A DNA stretch of 64,000 nt from Nocardiopsis ganjiahuensis DSM 45031 (GTDB lineage Bacteria > Actinomycetota > Actinomycetes > Streptosporangiales > Streptosporangiaceae). How positions within the stretch are numbered: the stretch's first letter is position 1; each line of letters opens with the position of its first letter. Where the stretch lies: contig NZ_ANBA01000030.1 in the NCBI RefSeq assembly GCF_000341085.1, forward strand, positions 1 to 64,000, in the 5' to 3' direction. The notes beneath the pieces are model-generated. The model saw nothing but the letters and a program-made list of their open reading frames with translations. It was not told the DNA's origin and made no database searches. Below are positions 50,408 to 58,924 of the stretch, one piece after another. Position numbers and translations under genes: made by a program.

Positions 50408-51337
50408 CCGGAAACCCTGCCGTTGGGACACCCAGATCGCCAGGACCACCAGTGCACAGCCGACCAGTTGGACGGGTGTCACCCGCTCGCCCAGGAAGAC
50501 GGCGCCCATGGCCACCGCCAGGACCGGAGGGAGCACCAGGATCGCCGCGCCGGTGCTCGCGGTCAGCCGGGGCAGGGCCGAGCCGACCAGCAGCCAGGTC
50601 AGGACCTGCCCGGTCAGCGCCAGCAGCGCCAGCCACACCCAGGCCCGTGCGTCCAGCGAGGCCAGGTCGATCCCGCTCCACAGGGCGCCCAGCAAGCCGG
50701 CGGCCAGCGCCGCGGTGGCGGTCGAGACACACACCGGGGTCACCGTGTGCCCCCGCCCGCCGCCGAGCCGGGACAGGAAGAGGTAACCGGCGTAGGTCAC
50801 CCCGGCCGCGCATCCGTAGGCCAGCCCGAGCCACGGGTCCCCCTCGGGGACCGCACCCGACGCGCCGCCCGGGTCGACCACTCCGGCGGTCAGGGCGACC
50901 CCGGCCAGCATCACCGGCACCGCGAGCAGGAACCTCAGCGGTGCGCGGTCGCCCAGGAACACCCACGCCAGCAGGGGGAAGACCACCACCTGGATGTTGA
51001 GCAGGACGGTCGCCATCCCCGCCCCCACGTGCTGGATGCTCGCCACCCAGAACACGTAGTCCACACCCAGCAGCAGCCCGGCCGCCGCGTCCAGGCCCAC
51101 CAGCCGGAGCGCCCGCGGGCCGACCCTGCGGACTTCGGCCACGGCCATCGGCACCAGGACGAACAGCGCCAGCGCGCACCTCAGGAAGGCCGCGGTCCCC
51201 GTGTTGGCCCCGGAGAGCTTCACGAACACACCCGTCGCCGAGGTGCAGCCCGATCCCACCACGGCCAGGACGACCGGGTCGGCCCGGTCCAGCACCGAGC
51301 CCTGCGGGGATGTCCGTTTCGTGTCTGTGCCCGCCAC
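50334..51337 (-). CDS. EamA-family (DMT) transporter with anomalous 3' end
   Basis: About 310 residues of transporter with ten membrane helices in two EamA repeats (VVLAVVGSGCTSATGVFVKL; and LTASTGAAILVLPPVLAVAM at the end of the second). The reading frame shows no stop after the last helix (VVLAIWVSQRQ): it continues antisense through the MFS gene to 49139. A +1 shift near 50350-50440 would end it at 50334, a normal length; the coordinates reflect that reading. So a sequencing error, frameshift or real loss of the stop is likely. GTG 51337 with GGAG is the probable start; GTG 51295 is possible. It is divergent from a LysR gene, a classic exporter-regulator pair. Substrate unknown, perhaps an amino acid or nucleobase. 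Confidence 0.7.
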
Positions 51338-51422
51338 TCGCTCCGCGCTCCCCGCCGTCGTCGTCCGACCCGGGATGTAGACATGGGGTCGTATGATCCA
51401 GCCTGCCGCCCCCCACTCAGAA

Positions 51423-51440
51423 ACAAAAGCGATGTTTTGT
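51423..51440. promoter_or_regulatory. LysR-type operator between EamA and lysR
   Basis: ACAAAA-GCGATG-TTTTGT is an inverted repeat with 6-bp arms in the 129-bp divergent gap, 27 bases before the lysR start. LysR proteins commonly bind such AT-rich dyads, so this is probably the autoregulatory and EamA control site. Confidence 0.5.
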
Positions 51441-51466
51441 CGCAGGTAATCAGTAGTGTTGCTTAC

Positions 51467-52438
51467 GTGTTCAGCATCGAACGACTGAGGGCGCTGGCCG
51501 CCGTACGGACCCACGGCTCCATCGCACACGCGGCGAGGGTTCTGCACGTGACCCCGTCGGGGATGTCCCAGCAGCTCACCAAGTTGGAGCGGGAGGCGGG
51601 CCAGCGCCTGCTCGAACCCGCCGGCCGCACCGTGCGGCTGACCCACGCCGGGCGGGTCCTGGCCGGGCACGCCGACCGTGTGCTCGCCCAGATCAGCGAG
51701 GCGCAGAGCGACCTCGCCGCCCTCGACAGCCAGATCCTCGGGCCGCTCCGCCTGGGCGGGGTGGGCAGTGCCGTGCGCACCCTCCTCCCGGGCGCGCTGT
51801 CCGCCCTGCTCACCGCGCACCCCCGGCTGACCCCCACGGTCCGCGACGGCGAGGTCGTGTCGCTGCTGCCGCCGCTGCTGCGCGGCGAACTGGACCTGGT
51901 CCTGGCCGAGAGCTGGTCCAGCCGCCCGGTCGCGCTCCCCGCCGGGGTCCGGACGGTGGAGCTCCTGGACGAACGCGTGTGCCTGGCCCTCCCGCCCGGC
52001 CACCCCTTCGGCGACCGGGACGCCGTCGACCTCGCCCGTCTCTCCGACTCCGGCAGCGGCACGGCCCCCGGCGGCCTTCCGTGGGCGAGCTGCCCCGAGG
52101 GCACCGAGCCCTACGAGGCGATCCTCCAGGCCCTGCGCTCCCGCGGTGTGGAACCCGACATCAGGTACACGCTCGCCGAGATCCCCTCCCAGCTGGAACT
52201 GGTGGCCTCCGGGCTGGCCGTGGCCCTGGTCCCGGACCTCGGCCGGCGCACCGCACCCGAAGGAGTCCGATTCCTGCCCACCGTCCCACCGCTCCGTAGG
52301 ACCATCAAAGCCGTGTGGCGGGCCGACGCCGAGACCCCGGCGATCCGAGCCTGCGTCACCGCGCTCACCGACCGCATCGACCGCACCGGTGCGCCCGACG
52401 ACCGCACCACCGCTCCGAACCCACGAGGAACCACGTGA
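51467..52438 (+). CDS. LysR-family regulator
   Basis: 323 residues. The HTH at about residues 1-60 contains SIERLRALAAVRTHGSIAHAAR and PSGMSQQLTKLEREAGQRLL, followed by the substrate domain with GPLRLGGVGSAVRTLL and GLAVALVPDLGRR. It is divergent from the EamA transporter and probably controls it. Its stop overlaps the exonuclease start by four bases. GTG 51467 is the start; a TAGTGT -10-like hexamer lies at about 51453. Confidence 0.9.
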   Translation: MFSIERLRALAAVRTHGSIAHAARVLHVTPSGMSQQLTKLEREAGQRLLEPAGRTVRLTHAGRVLAGHADRVLAQISEAQSDLAALDSQILGPLRLGGVGSAVRTLLPGALSALLTAHPRLTPTVRDGEVVSLLPPLLRGELDLVLAESWSSRPVALPAGVRTVELLDERVCLALPPGHPFGDRDAVDLARLSDSGSGTAPGGLPWASCPEGTEPYEAILQALRSRGVEPDIRYTLAEIPSQLELVASGLAVALVPDLGRRTAPEGVRFLPTVPPLRRTIKAVWRADAETPAIRACVTALTDRIDRTGAPDDRTTAPNPRGTT

Positions 52439-53145
52439 ACACTCCCTGGCACACCCGGCCCATGGCCGCCTTCGACATCGAGACCACCGGCCTGAACGTC
52501 GAGGGGGACCGGATCGTCACCGCTGCCCTGTGGCGCATCGACCCCGCGCACGGGACCAAGGAGGTCACCACCTGGCTGGCCGATCCCGGGATCGAGATTC
52601 CGGAGGAGGCCACCGAGATCCACGGCATCACCACCGCCCACGCCAGGGCCGAGGGCCGTCCGGCCGCCGAGGTGGTCCCCGAGATCGCCGCCGCGCTGGA
52701 GGCCGTCACCGCGGAGGGGAGGCCCGTGGTGGTCTACAACGCCCCCTACGACCTCACCCTCCTCGACCGCGAGATCGCGCTCCACCGCCCGGGCTCGCCC
52801 CTGGCCGCCCAGCCCCTGGTGGTGGACCCGTTCGTCCTGGACAAGCAGGTGGACACCTTCCGCAGGGGCTCCCGCAAGCTCGTCGACGTCTGCGCCCACT
52901 ACGAGGTCCCCCTCGCCCAGGAGGAGGCTCACGGGGCCGCCGCCGACGCCCTGGCCGCCGCCCGCCTCGCCTGGCGGATCGCCGCCACCCACCCCGAGAT
53001 CGCGGAGATGTCCGCAGAGGACCTGCACCTGGCGCAGGTCAAGTGGAAGGCCGAACAGTCCGCGAGCTTCCAGGAGTACCTGCGCCGCCGGAACCCCGAA
53101 GCCGTGGTCGACGGCTCCTGGCCGCTGATCCCCGCCACCGAGTGA
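52435..53145 (+). CDS. DnaQ-like 3'-5' exonuclease (DEDDh)
   Basis: 236 residues with the three exonuclease motifs: FDIETTGLN (Exo I, near 14), NAPYDLTLLDRE (Exo II, near 102) and HGAAADALAAAR (Exo III, His and Asp, near 165), giving the DEDDh set. Related proteins act as proofreading subunits or RNase T/oligoribonuclease-like enzymes; this stand-alone form may be a DNA repair or RNA maturation nuclease. GTG 52435 has GAGGAACCAC before it and overlaps the LysR stop by four bases. Confidence 0.88.
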   Translation: MNTPWHTRPMAAFDIETTGLNVEGDRIVTAALWRIDPAHGTKEVTTWLADPGIEIPEEATEIHGITTAHARAEGRPAAEVVPEIAAALEAVTAEGRPVVVYNAPYDLTLLDREIALHRPGSPLAAQPLVVDPFVLDKQVDTFRRGSRKLVDVCAHYEVPLAQEEAHGAAADALAAARLAWRIAATHPEIAEMSAEDLHLAQVKWKAEQSASFQEYLRRRNPEAVVDGSWPLIPATE

Positions 53146-53201
53146 ACCCCGCCTGACCCGGACCCCTGGACGGGCGGGCGGCGCAACCGCCATCCTGGAC
53201 C

Positions 53202-54134
53202 GTGCTCTTGCGTCAGCTGGAATACCTGTCGGCCCTCGCCCGGGAGAGGCACTTCGCGCGGGCGGCCGACGCCTGCCACGTCTCCCAGCCCTCCCTCTCG
53301 GCCGGTATCCGCAAACTGGAACGCGACCTCGGGGTGTCCCTCGTGCTCAGAGGGCAGCGGTACGCAGGGCTCACGGCCGAGGGGGAGCGCGTCCTGGGAT
53401 GGGCCCACCGCATCCTCGCCGAGTGCGAGGCCCTGCGCGAGGACCTGTCCTCCATGGCCGGAAGCCTGTCCGGGGTACTGCGTGTGGGGGCGATCCCGAC
53501 GGCCCTGGCCGTGACGCCCCTGATCACCACACCCTTCTGCGAGCGCCACCCGCACGCCCGGGTGTCACTGGAGTCGCTGTCCTCCCGGGAGATCTCCCGC
53601 CGCCTGGGCGAGTTCGAGCTCGACGCCGCACTCACCTACGTCGACGACGGCGAGGTGGGCGACGTCCGGATCACCCCGCTCTACGAGGAGCGCTACCTGC
53701 TCCTCACCCCGAAGGACGGCAGGTTCGCGGACCGGGGCACGGTGCGCTGGGCCGAGGCCGCGGCCCTGCCCCTGTGCCTGCTCACCCAGGACATGCGCAA
53801 CCGGCGTATCCTCGACGGCTTCTTCGCCGGGGCCGGGGCGACCGTGGTTCCGGCGATCGAGACCGACACGGTCGCCGCGCTGTACGCGCACGTGGCCACC
53901 CGGCGCTGGTCGAGCGTGGTCTCCCACGCCTGGCTGAACATGTTCGGGGTACCCGAGGGCATGCGCCTCGTCCGGCTGGAGGCGCCGCCCCGCTTCCCCA
54001 GGATCGGACTCATCGTCGCCGACCGGCACCCCGAACCCCTGTTGGCGGGGGCGCTGCTGGACGTGGTCCGCCGCACGGACGTGCGGGGAGACCTGGAGCG
54101 CCTGCTCCAGCGCCACCTCGCCCCTGACGCATAG
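53202..54134 (+). CDS. LysR-family regulator upstream of formate dehydrogenase
   Basis: 310 residues. The HTH is at about residues 1-60 (LEYLSALARERHFARAADAC and SQPSLSAGIRKLERDLGV), followed by a two-lobed effector domain with LRVGAIPTALAVTPLITTPF. It is close to FdsR-type regulators of formate dehydrogenase genes; the formate dehydrogenase gene begins 106 bases downstream on the same strand, so it may control it. Start GTG 53202; no strong ribosome site is seen. Confidence 0.87.
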   Translation: MLLRQLEYLSALARERHFARAADACHVSQPSLSAGIRKLERDLGVSLVLRGQRYAGLTAEGERVLGWAHRILAECEALREDLSSMAGSLSGVLRVGAIPTALAVTPLITTPFCERHPHARVSLESLSSREISRRLGEFELDAALTYVDDGEVGDVRITPLYEERYLLLTPKDGRFADRGTVRWAEAAALPLCLLTQDMRNRRILDGFFAGAGATVVPAIETDTVAALYAHVATRRWSSVVSHAWLNMFGVPEGMRLVRLEAPPRFPRIGLIVADRHPEPLLAGALLDVVRRTDVRGDLERLLQRHLAPDA

Positions 54135-54240
54135 GCGCGGGCTGTCGGCCCATAGGAACTTTCGCTTTGACCGCCGGCCGGCGCTCGGTGAGGCTTGAGG
54201 AGAACAGCCACCCCGGCCACCCCCTCGGATGGAGCGCACC

Positions 54241-55401
54241 ATGGCGAAGATTCTCTGTGTACTGTATGCAGACCCGGAGGGCGGGTACCCCGACACCTAC
54301 GCCCGTGACGGCCTGCCCCACCTCGACCACTACCCCGGCGGCCAAACCCTGCCCACGCCCGGCGGCGTCGACTTCACCCCGGGGGCACTGCTGGGCAGCG
54401 TCTCCGGTGAGCTCGGACTCCGCGGGTTCCTCGAGGCCCAGGGGCACACCCTGGTCGTGACCTCCGACAAGGACGGGCCCGACTCGGTCTTCGAACGCGA
54501 GCTGGCCGACGCCGACGTGGTCATCTCCCAGCCGTTCTGGCCCGCCTACCTCACCGCCGAGCGCATCGCCCGCGCACCCAAGCTCAAGCTGGCGGTCACC
54601 GCCGGCATCGGTTCCGACCACGTCGACCTGGACGCGGCCATCCAGTACGGGGTCACCGTTGCCGAGGTCACCTACTGCAACAGCATCAGCGTCTCCGAGC
54701 ACGTGGTCATGATGATCCTGTCGCTGGTGCGCAACTACCTGCCCTCCCACCGGATCGTGCTCGACGGCGGCTGGAACATCGCCGACGCCGTCTCCCGCTC
54801 CTACGACCTCGAGGGCATGCACGTGGGCACCGTCGCCGCGGGCCGCATCGGCCTGGCGGTGCTGCGCAGGCTGGCCCCCTTCGACGTGCACCTGCACTAC
54901 ACCGACCGGCACCGGCTGCCGCGCGAGGTCGAGGAGGAACTGAACCTCACCTTCCACGAGAGCGCCGAGGACATGGTGCCCGTCTGCGACGTGGTGACCG
55001 TCAACGCACCGCTCCACCCCGAGACGGAGGGCCTGTTCGGTGACCGGCTGCTCTCCACCATGAAGCGGGGCGCGTACCTGATCAACACCGCGCGCGCCCG
55101 CATCTGCGACGAGGACGCGATCGTGCGGGCCCTGGAGAGCGGCCGGCTCGCCGGGTACGCCGGTGACGTGTGGTTCCCGCAGCCCGCCCCGCCCGACCAC
55201 CCGTGGCGGAGCATGCCCCACCACGGCATGACCCCGCACATCTCCGGGTCCTCGCTGTCCGCCCAGACCCGCTACGCCGCCGGGACCAGGGAGATCCTGG
55301 AGTCGTGGTTCGGCGGCACGGACATCCGCGACGAGTACCTCATCGTGGACGGAGGCAAGCTGGCCGGGGCCGGGGCCCACGCCTACTCCACCAACACCTG
55401 A
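54241..55401 (+). CDS. fdh: NAD-dependent formate dehydrogenase
   Basis: 386 residues. Oxidises formate to CO2 with NAD+. It strongly resembles the methylotroph FDHs: MAKILCVLYADPEGGYPDTY and DHYPGGQTLPTPGGVDFTPG at the N-terminus, the substrate segment QPFWPAYLT, NAD motif GTVAAGRIGLAVLRRLAPF, and catalytic GMTPHISGSS. Residues such as Asn in YCNSI and the Arg in NTARARIC are in place. The start is ATG 54241 (MAKIL), with GGAG six bases upstream. It may serve formate detoxification or supply NADH; a LysR gene precedes it. Transcription may stop in the hairpin at 55531. Confidence 0.95.
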   Translation: MAKILCVLYADPEGGYPDTYARDGLPHLDHYPGGQTLPTPGGVDFTPGALLGSVSGELGLRGFLEAQGHTLVVTSDKDGPDSVFERELADADVVISQPFWPAYLTAERIARAPKLKLAVTAGIGSDHVDLDAAIQYGVTVAEVTYCNSISVSEHVVMMILSLVRNYLPSHRIVLDGGWNIADAVSRSYDLEGMHVGTVAAGRIGLAVLRRLAPFDVHLHYTDRHRLPREVEEELNLTFHESAEDMVPVCDVVTVNAPLHPETEGLFGDRLLSTMKRGAYLINTARARICDEDAIVRALESGRLAGYAGDVWFPQPAPPDHPWRSMPHHGMTPHISGSSLSAQTRYAAGTREILESWFGGTDIRDEYLIVDGGKLAGAGAHAYSTNT

Positions 55402-55450
55402 CACTCGCCGGAGCCGGGTCCGCACGGTGTACGGAGGTGTCGATCGGGGG

Positions 55451-55515
55451 CGGGGCGGGGCGGCGTGGAGGTGTACCGCGTCGGCGGGGCGGGGCGGCGT
55501 GGAGGTGTACCGCGT
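55451..55515. repeat. Two tandem copies of a 34-bp GC-rich repeat
   Basis: A block ending GGAGGTGTACCGCGT is repeated with 34-base spacing (ends at 55481 and 55515), preceded by a partial third copy near 55430. It lies between fdh and the tRNA terminator. Only two to three copies, with no spacers of constant size: not a CRISPR. Confidence 0.65.
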
Positions 55516-55518
55516 CCG

Positions 55519-55554
55519 GAAAAGCAGAAAGGGAACACCCCGAAAGGTGTTCCC
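55519..55554 (-). terminator. Rho-independent terminator of the tRNA-Arg gene
   Basis: GGGAACACC (with an internal CGAAA loop) pairs with GGTGTTCCC at 55531-55554 on the minus strand; a T-rich tail (TTTCTGCTTTTCC) follows at 55530-55518. A classic intrinsic terminator for the leftward tRNA transcript. Confidence 0.85.
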
Positions 55555-55559
55555 TGCTG

Positions 55560-55631
55560 TGCCCCCAGGAGGATTCGAACCTCCGCACCCGGCTCCGGAG
55601 GCCGGTGCTCTATCCCCTGAGCTATGGGGGC
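55560..55631 (-). tRNA. tRNA-Arg (anticodon CCG)
   Basis: 72 bases fold into a standard cloverleaf: acceptor GCCCCCA/TGGGGGC with discriminator A, D-arm GCTC...GAGC, anticodon stem CCGGC/GCCGG with loop CTCCGGA (anticodon CCG, reading CGG), and T-arm GGAGG-TTCGAAT-CCTCC. CCA is not encoded. An intrinsic terminator follows. It lies close to an ArgS-related protein gene that is transcribed the opposite way. Confidence 0.96.
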
Positions 55632-55751
55632 TCGCTGCTGCGTGAACAACTGTAGCAGGGGTTGCGGGATGCTCGTCCACATGTTTGGAGGACATGTCGC
55701 CAGGCCCCGACAGATAACGGATTCCAGTGGTGCAGCCGCGCTCCGCGGCGG

Positions 55752-55757
55752 TAGTGT
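55752..55757 (+). promoter_or_regulatory. -10 box for the receiver-protein transcript
   Basis: TAGTGT ends seven bases before GTG 55765 and no ribosome site is visible, so the message is probably leaderless. Confidence 0.45.
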
Positions 55758-55764
55758 CACGGGC

Positions 55765-56163
55765 GTGAACGCCCTTCCCGTACGGGTTCTCGTCGTCGAG
55801 GACGACGAGGTGATCCGCGAACTCATCCGCCTCAACCTCGAACTGGAGGGGTTCGAGGTGTTCACCGCCATGGACGGCCAGGACTGCCTGGACCGTGTCG
55901 GCCACGTCGACCCCGACGTGATCACCATGGACGTGATGATGCCCCGGCTCGACGGCTGGTCCACGGTCGAGCGGCTGCGGTCCGACGGCTACGACCGACG
56001 CATCGTCATGGTGACCGCCCGGGCGCAGGCCGACGACCGCAGGCGCGGTGAGCGGATCGGTGTCGACGACTACCTGACCAAACCCTTCGACCCGGACGAA
56101 CTGGTCGACCTCATCCGGGCGCTCCTCGGGGAGGGCGACGGCGGGATCGGGGGAGCCGCGTGA
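55765..56163 (+). CDS. Stand-alone response-regulator receiver protein
   Basis: 132 residues forming one CheY-like receiver: acid pair EDDEVIRELIRLNLELEGFE, phospho-acceptor Asp in VITMDVMMPRLDG (near 53), Thr in VMVTARAQ and Lys in YLTKPFD. There is no output domain. GTG 55765 is chosen for the conserved VRVLVVEDDE start and the -10 just upstream. It overlaps the ArgS-related gene by four bases, so the two are made together. Its kinase is unknown. Confidence 0.9.
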   Translation: MNALPVRVLVVEDDEVIRELIRLNLELEGFEVFTAMDGQDCLDRVGHVDPDVITMDVMMPRLDGWSTVERLRSDGYDRRIVMVTARAQADDRRRGERIGVDDYLTKPFDPDELVDLIRALLGEGDGGIGGAA

Positions 56164-57278
56164 CCCCACGGAGACTGGAGGCGGTCGTCCGGCGCGCCGC
56201 CCTGCGCGCCTTCGGCCTCGGCGAGGCGGACGTCCCCTTCGTGTGGCCGCGCGGCGACCACGCGGACGAGGGGGCCGACGCCGCTGTGGCCCTGGCCCCG
56301 CGCCTGGTCGGCCGCGTCCGCGAGGAGCTCCCCGAAGGCCGGGAGAACACCTACAGGGTCATCGTGTCCGGGCGGATCACCGCCCAGGTCAGCGCGATGG
56401 CCGACGAGGGGGAGCCCGACGCCGGGTTCGCGCGGGTCCTCACGGACAAGCGCGGCTTCGCCCACTTCACCTTCACCTGCGAGCAGCGCCAGAACCTTCT
56501 TCTGGCCGCCGCCGACGGGCCCGACTACCTCACCGGCCGGTCCTGGACCGGTACGGGGGAGTGGCCCCGCTCCGAGCTGCACGAGGCCGGACCGATCGCC
56601 CAGGCCCGCCGCTACGCCCGCGCCGACGCACGGGCCCGCATCGCCATGGCGGTGGGCGGACAGGCCCCGCCGCCCGGCCCCGAGGGCGAGGTCTCCTGGC
56701 GCGACCGCTACCTGGACACCGACCGGGCCGGACTGTTCACCCCCGCGGGCCGGGCACTCGGCCGGATCGGGGAGGACAGCGCCCGGGTGGCCTTCTGCCG
56801 CTCGGTCCCCGAAAGGCCCCGTGAGGGTGAGACCACCGGTAGCGACCTGCCGGTCCTGCCTTCTGCGGAGAACCCCGGGGCCTGGGTCCGGCTCACCGAC
56901 GCCAACCCCGCCTTCCGGCTGCGTTACGCCCACGCCCACGCCCTGAGCAGCCTCCGCTGGGCCGCCGAGACCCCGACACCGCAGGCGGGCGGATGCCACC
57001 ACCGGCACGGGGCGAAGGTGCGCGGACTCCTCTTCGACGGCCCCAGCGTCCTGGACACCGCTGCGCGCCGAGAGGAACCCCATATCCTGGTCAGATACCT
57101 GGAGGCGCTGACCAGTGCCTACGATGAGTGGCGGACGGGTTCCACCGCCGATGCCGAACCGGGCACGGGGCCGGAACCGACGCGGGCCGCCCTCGACCCG
57201 GCTCTGCCCGCGGCTGTCGCCGGTGTGCTCAACACCGGACTCTTCCTGCTCGGAGTGTCAGCGCCCACAAGGCTGTAG
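56160..57278 (+). CDS. ArgS-related anticodon-binding protein without synthetase core
   Basis: 372 residues. The C-terminal about 150 residues match the DALR anticodon-binding domain of arginyl-tRNA synthetase (NPAFRLRYAHAHALSSLRWA; LLFDGPSVLDTAARREEPHI then LVRYLEALTSAYDEW). The N-terminal part resembles the ArgS additional domain (EAVVRRAALRAFGLGEADVP), but the Rossmann catalytic core with HIGH/KMSK-like motifs is absent. It fits the actinobacterial NrtL family. It may bind tRNA-Arg or a mimic; the tRNA-Arg gene is 500 bases away. Position before lysA is where argS lies in other actinobacteria. Start GTG 56160 overlaps the receiver stop. Confidence 0.83.
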   Translation: MTPRRLEAVVRRAALRAFGLGEADVPFVWPRGDHADEGADAAVALAPRLVGRVREELPEGRENTYRVIVSGRITAQVSAMADEGEPDAGFARVLTDKRGFAHFTFTCEQRQNLLLAAADGPDYLTGRSWTGTGEWPRSELHEAGPIAQARRYARADARARIAMAVGGQAPPPGPEGEVSWRDRYLDTDRAGLFTPAGRALGRIGEDSARVAFCRSVPERPREGETTGSDLPVLPSAENPGAWVRLTDANPAFRLRYAHAHALSSLRWAAETPTPQAGGCHHRHGAKVRGLLFDGPSVLDTAARREEPHILVRYLEALTSAYDEWRTGSTADAEPGTGPEPTRAALDPALPAAVAGVLNTGLFLLGVSAPTRL

Positions 57279-57466
57279 ACATCCCGCTCCCGTGAACCCG
57301 GTGGGACCGGGCCAACCCCCGTGTTCCGATCGGCTTGGTGGACAATGAGTGCCGGGGCCGACCCCGGCGGCCTCCTCCGCAGACGAGCCGAGACCAGGCC
57401 GGCACAGCACGGCCAGAACCCGCACAGCGCAGCAAGAACCACCGAAGTCCCAGCCGAAAGACCGTC

Positions 57467-58852
57467 ATGAGCCGCTACGCCCACCCCGCCGGATCCCGCC
57501 ACGCGGAGGTCCTGCCGGAGGACAACCCGCCGCTGCCTCCCGAGGACCTCAACACGCTGAACCCGCGTGTGTGGCCCGCCACCGCGCGCCGTTCGGACGG
57601 TGAGGTCACCGTCGGCGGCGTCGGCGTGCGCGCCCTCGCCGCCGAGTACGGGACCCCGCTCTTCGTCATGGACGAGGAGGACTTCCGAGCCCGCGCCCGC
57701 GACTACTCCACCGCCTTCGCCGACGCCGACGTCTACTACGCGGGCAAGGCCCTGCTGACCAAGGCCGTCGCCCGCTGGGTGGTCGAGGAGGGGCTCAAGC
57801 TCGACGTGTGCTCCGGCGGCGAGCTGGCCGTGGCGCTGGCCGCCGAGGTCCCCACCGACCGCATCGCCATGCACGGCAACAACAAGTCGGTCTCCGAGCT
57901 GCGCCGCGCCGTCGAGGTCGGGGTCGGCCGGATCATCCTGGACTCCCTCGACGAGATCGACCGCCTGGAGTCGGTGGCCGCCGAGTCCGGTGCGCGCCCC
58001 AAGGTGCTCATCCGGGTCACCACCGGCGTGGAGGCGCACACCCACGAGTTCGTCGCCACCGCGCACGACGACCAGAAGTTCGGCTTCGCGATGAGCACCG
58101 GCTCCGCGGCCGAGGCGGTTCGCCGAGTCCTCGCCGCCGACCACCTGGAACTGGTCGGACTGCACTCGCACATCGGCTCGCAGATCTTCGACACCTCGGG
58201 CTTCGAGGTCGCCGCCCGCCGCGTCACCCGGTTCCTCACCCAGATCCACGAGGAACTCGACGTCACCCTCGCCGAACTCGACCTCGGCGGCGGACTGGGC
58301 ATCGCCTACACCGCGGGTGACGACCCGCTGGACCCCAAGACCATCGCCGCCAGCCTCACCGCCATCGTGCGCCGCGAGTGCACCGAGGCCGGGCTGCCCA
58401 TGCCGCGCATCGCGGTCGAACCGGGCCGCGCCGTGGCGGGCCCGGCCGGGATCACCGTCTACGAGGTCGGTACCGTCAAGGACGTCGAGGGCATCCGCAC
58501 CTACGTCAGCGTCGACGGCGGCATGAGCGACAACATCCGTACCGCCCTGTACGGCTCCGAGTACACCAGCCAGCTGGTCTCCCGTGAGAGCGATGCCGAG
58601 CCGATGCTCTCCCGCCTGGTCGGCAAGCACTGCGAGAGCGGTGACATCATCGTGCACGACCTCTACCTGCCCGCCGATCTGCGGCCGGGCGACCTGGTGG
58701 CGGTCGCCGCCACGGGTGCCTACTGCTACTCCATGGCGAGCAACTACAACCACCTGCCCCGCCCCGCCATGGTGGCGGTCCGGGACGCGAACGCACGCGT
58801 GATCGTGCGCAGGGAGAACGAGGAGGACCTCCTCCGCCTCGACGTAGGCTGA
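57467..58852 (+). CDS. lysA: Diaminopimelate decarboxylase
   Basis: 461 residues. Catalyses the last step of lysine synthesis, meso-diaminopimelate to lysine, with PLP. PLP-binding Lys in [12 protein letters not shown] (near 89), the GGGLGIAY loop, [11 protein letters not shown], and the C-terminal CESGDII (Cys at the dimer active site) with [12 protein letters not shown]. Start ATG 57467 follows GAAAG; 188 bases separate it from the previous gene, probably with a promoter. It heads the aspartate-family set lysA-hom-thrC-thrB. A hairpin (58865-58887) lies before hom. Confidence 0.95.
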   Translation: MSRYAHPAGSRHAEVLPEDNPPLPPEDLNTLNPRVWPATARRSDGEVTVGGVGVRALAAEYGTPLFVMDEEDFRARARDYSTAFADADVYYAGKALLTKAVARWVVEEGLKLDVCSGGELAVALAAEVPTDRIAMHGNNKSVSELRRAVEVGVGRIILDSLDEIDRLESVAAESGARPKVLIRVTTGVEAHTHEFVATAHDDQKFGFAMSTGSAAEAVRRVLAADHLELVGLHSHIGSQIFDTSGFEVAARRVTRFLTQIHEELDVTLAELDLGGGLGIAYTAGDDPLDPKTIAASLTAIVRRECTEAGLPMPRIAVEPGRAVAGPAGITVYEVGTVKDVEGIRTYVSVDGGMSDNIRTALYGSEYTSQLVSRESDAEPMLSRLVGKHCESGDIIVHDLYLPADLRPGDLVAVAATGAYCYSMASNYNHLPRPAMVAVRDANARVIVRRENEEDLLRLDVG

Positions 58853-58864
58853 ACCGTCCGTTCC

Positions 58865-58887
58865 GCGGGCGCCGTCCCGGCGCCCGC
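58865..58887 (+). terminator. Hairpin between lysA and hom
   Basis: GCGGGCGCC and GGCGCCCGC arms with a 5-base loop. It may partly end the lysA transcript or stabilise it; the hom start is 37 bases further on. Confidence 0.6.
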
Positions 58888-58924
58888 CGGGGCCGGACAC
58901 GAGAGAAGTGGGAGTCACGCCCAA

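Noticed and set aside
55451-55515. CRISPR array
   Set aside because: Only two full copies, spacing too short and no cas genes.
54010-56169. 719-residue minus-strand frame across fdh, the tRNA and the receiver gene
   Set aside because: It covers a clear fdh gene and a tRNA; no domain is visible.
57279-57466. Lysine riboswitch before lysA
   Set aside because: The 188-base gap lacks the conserved AGAGG and other core elements of the lysine riboswitch.
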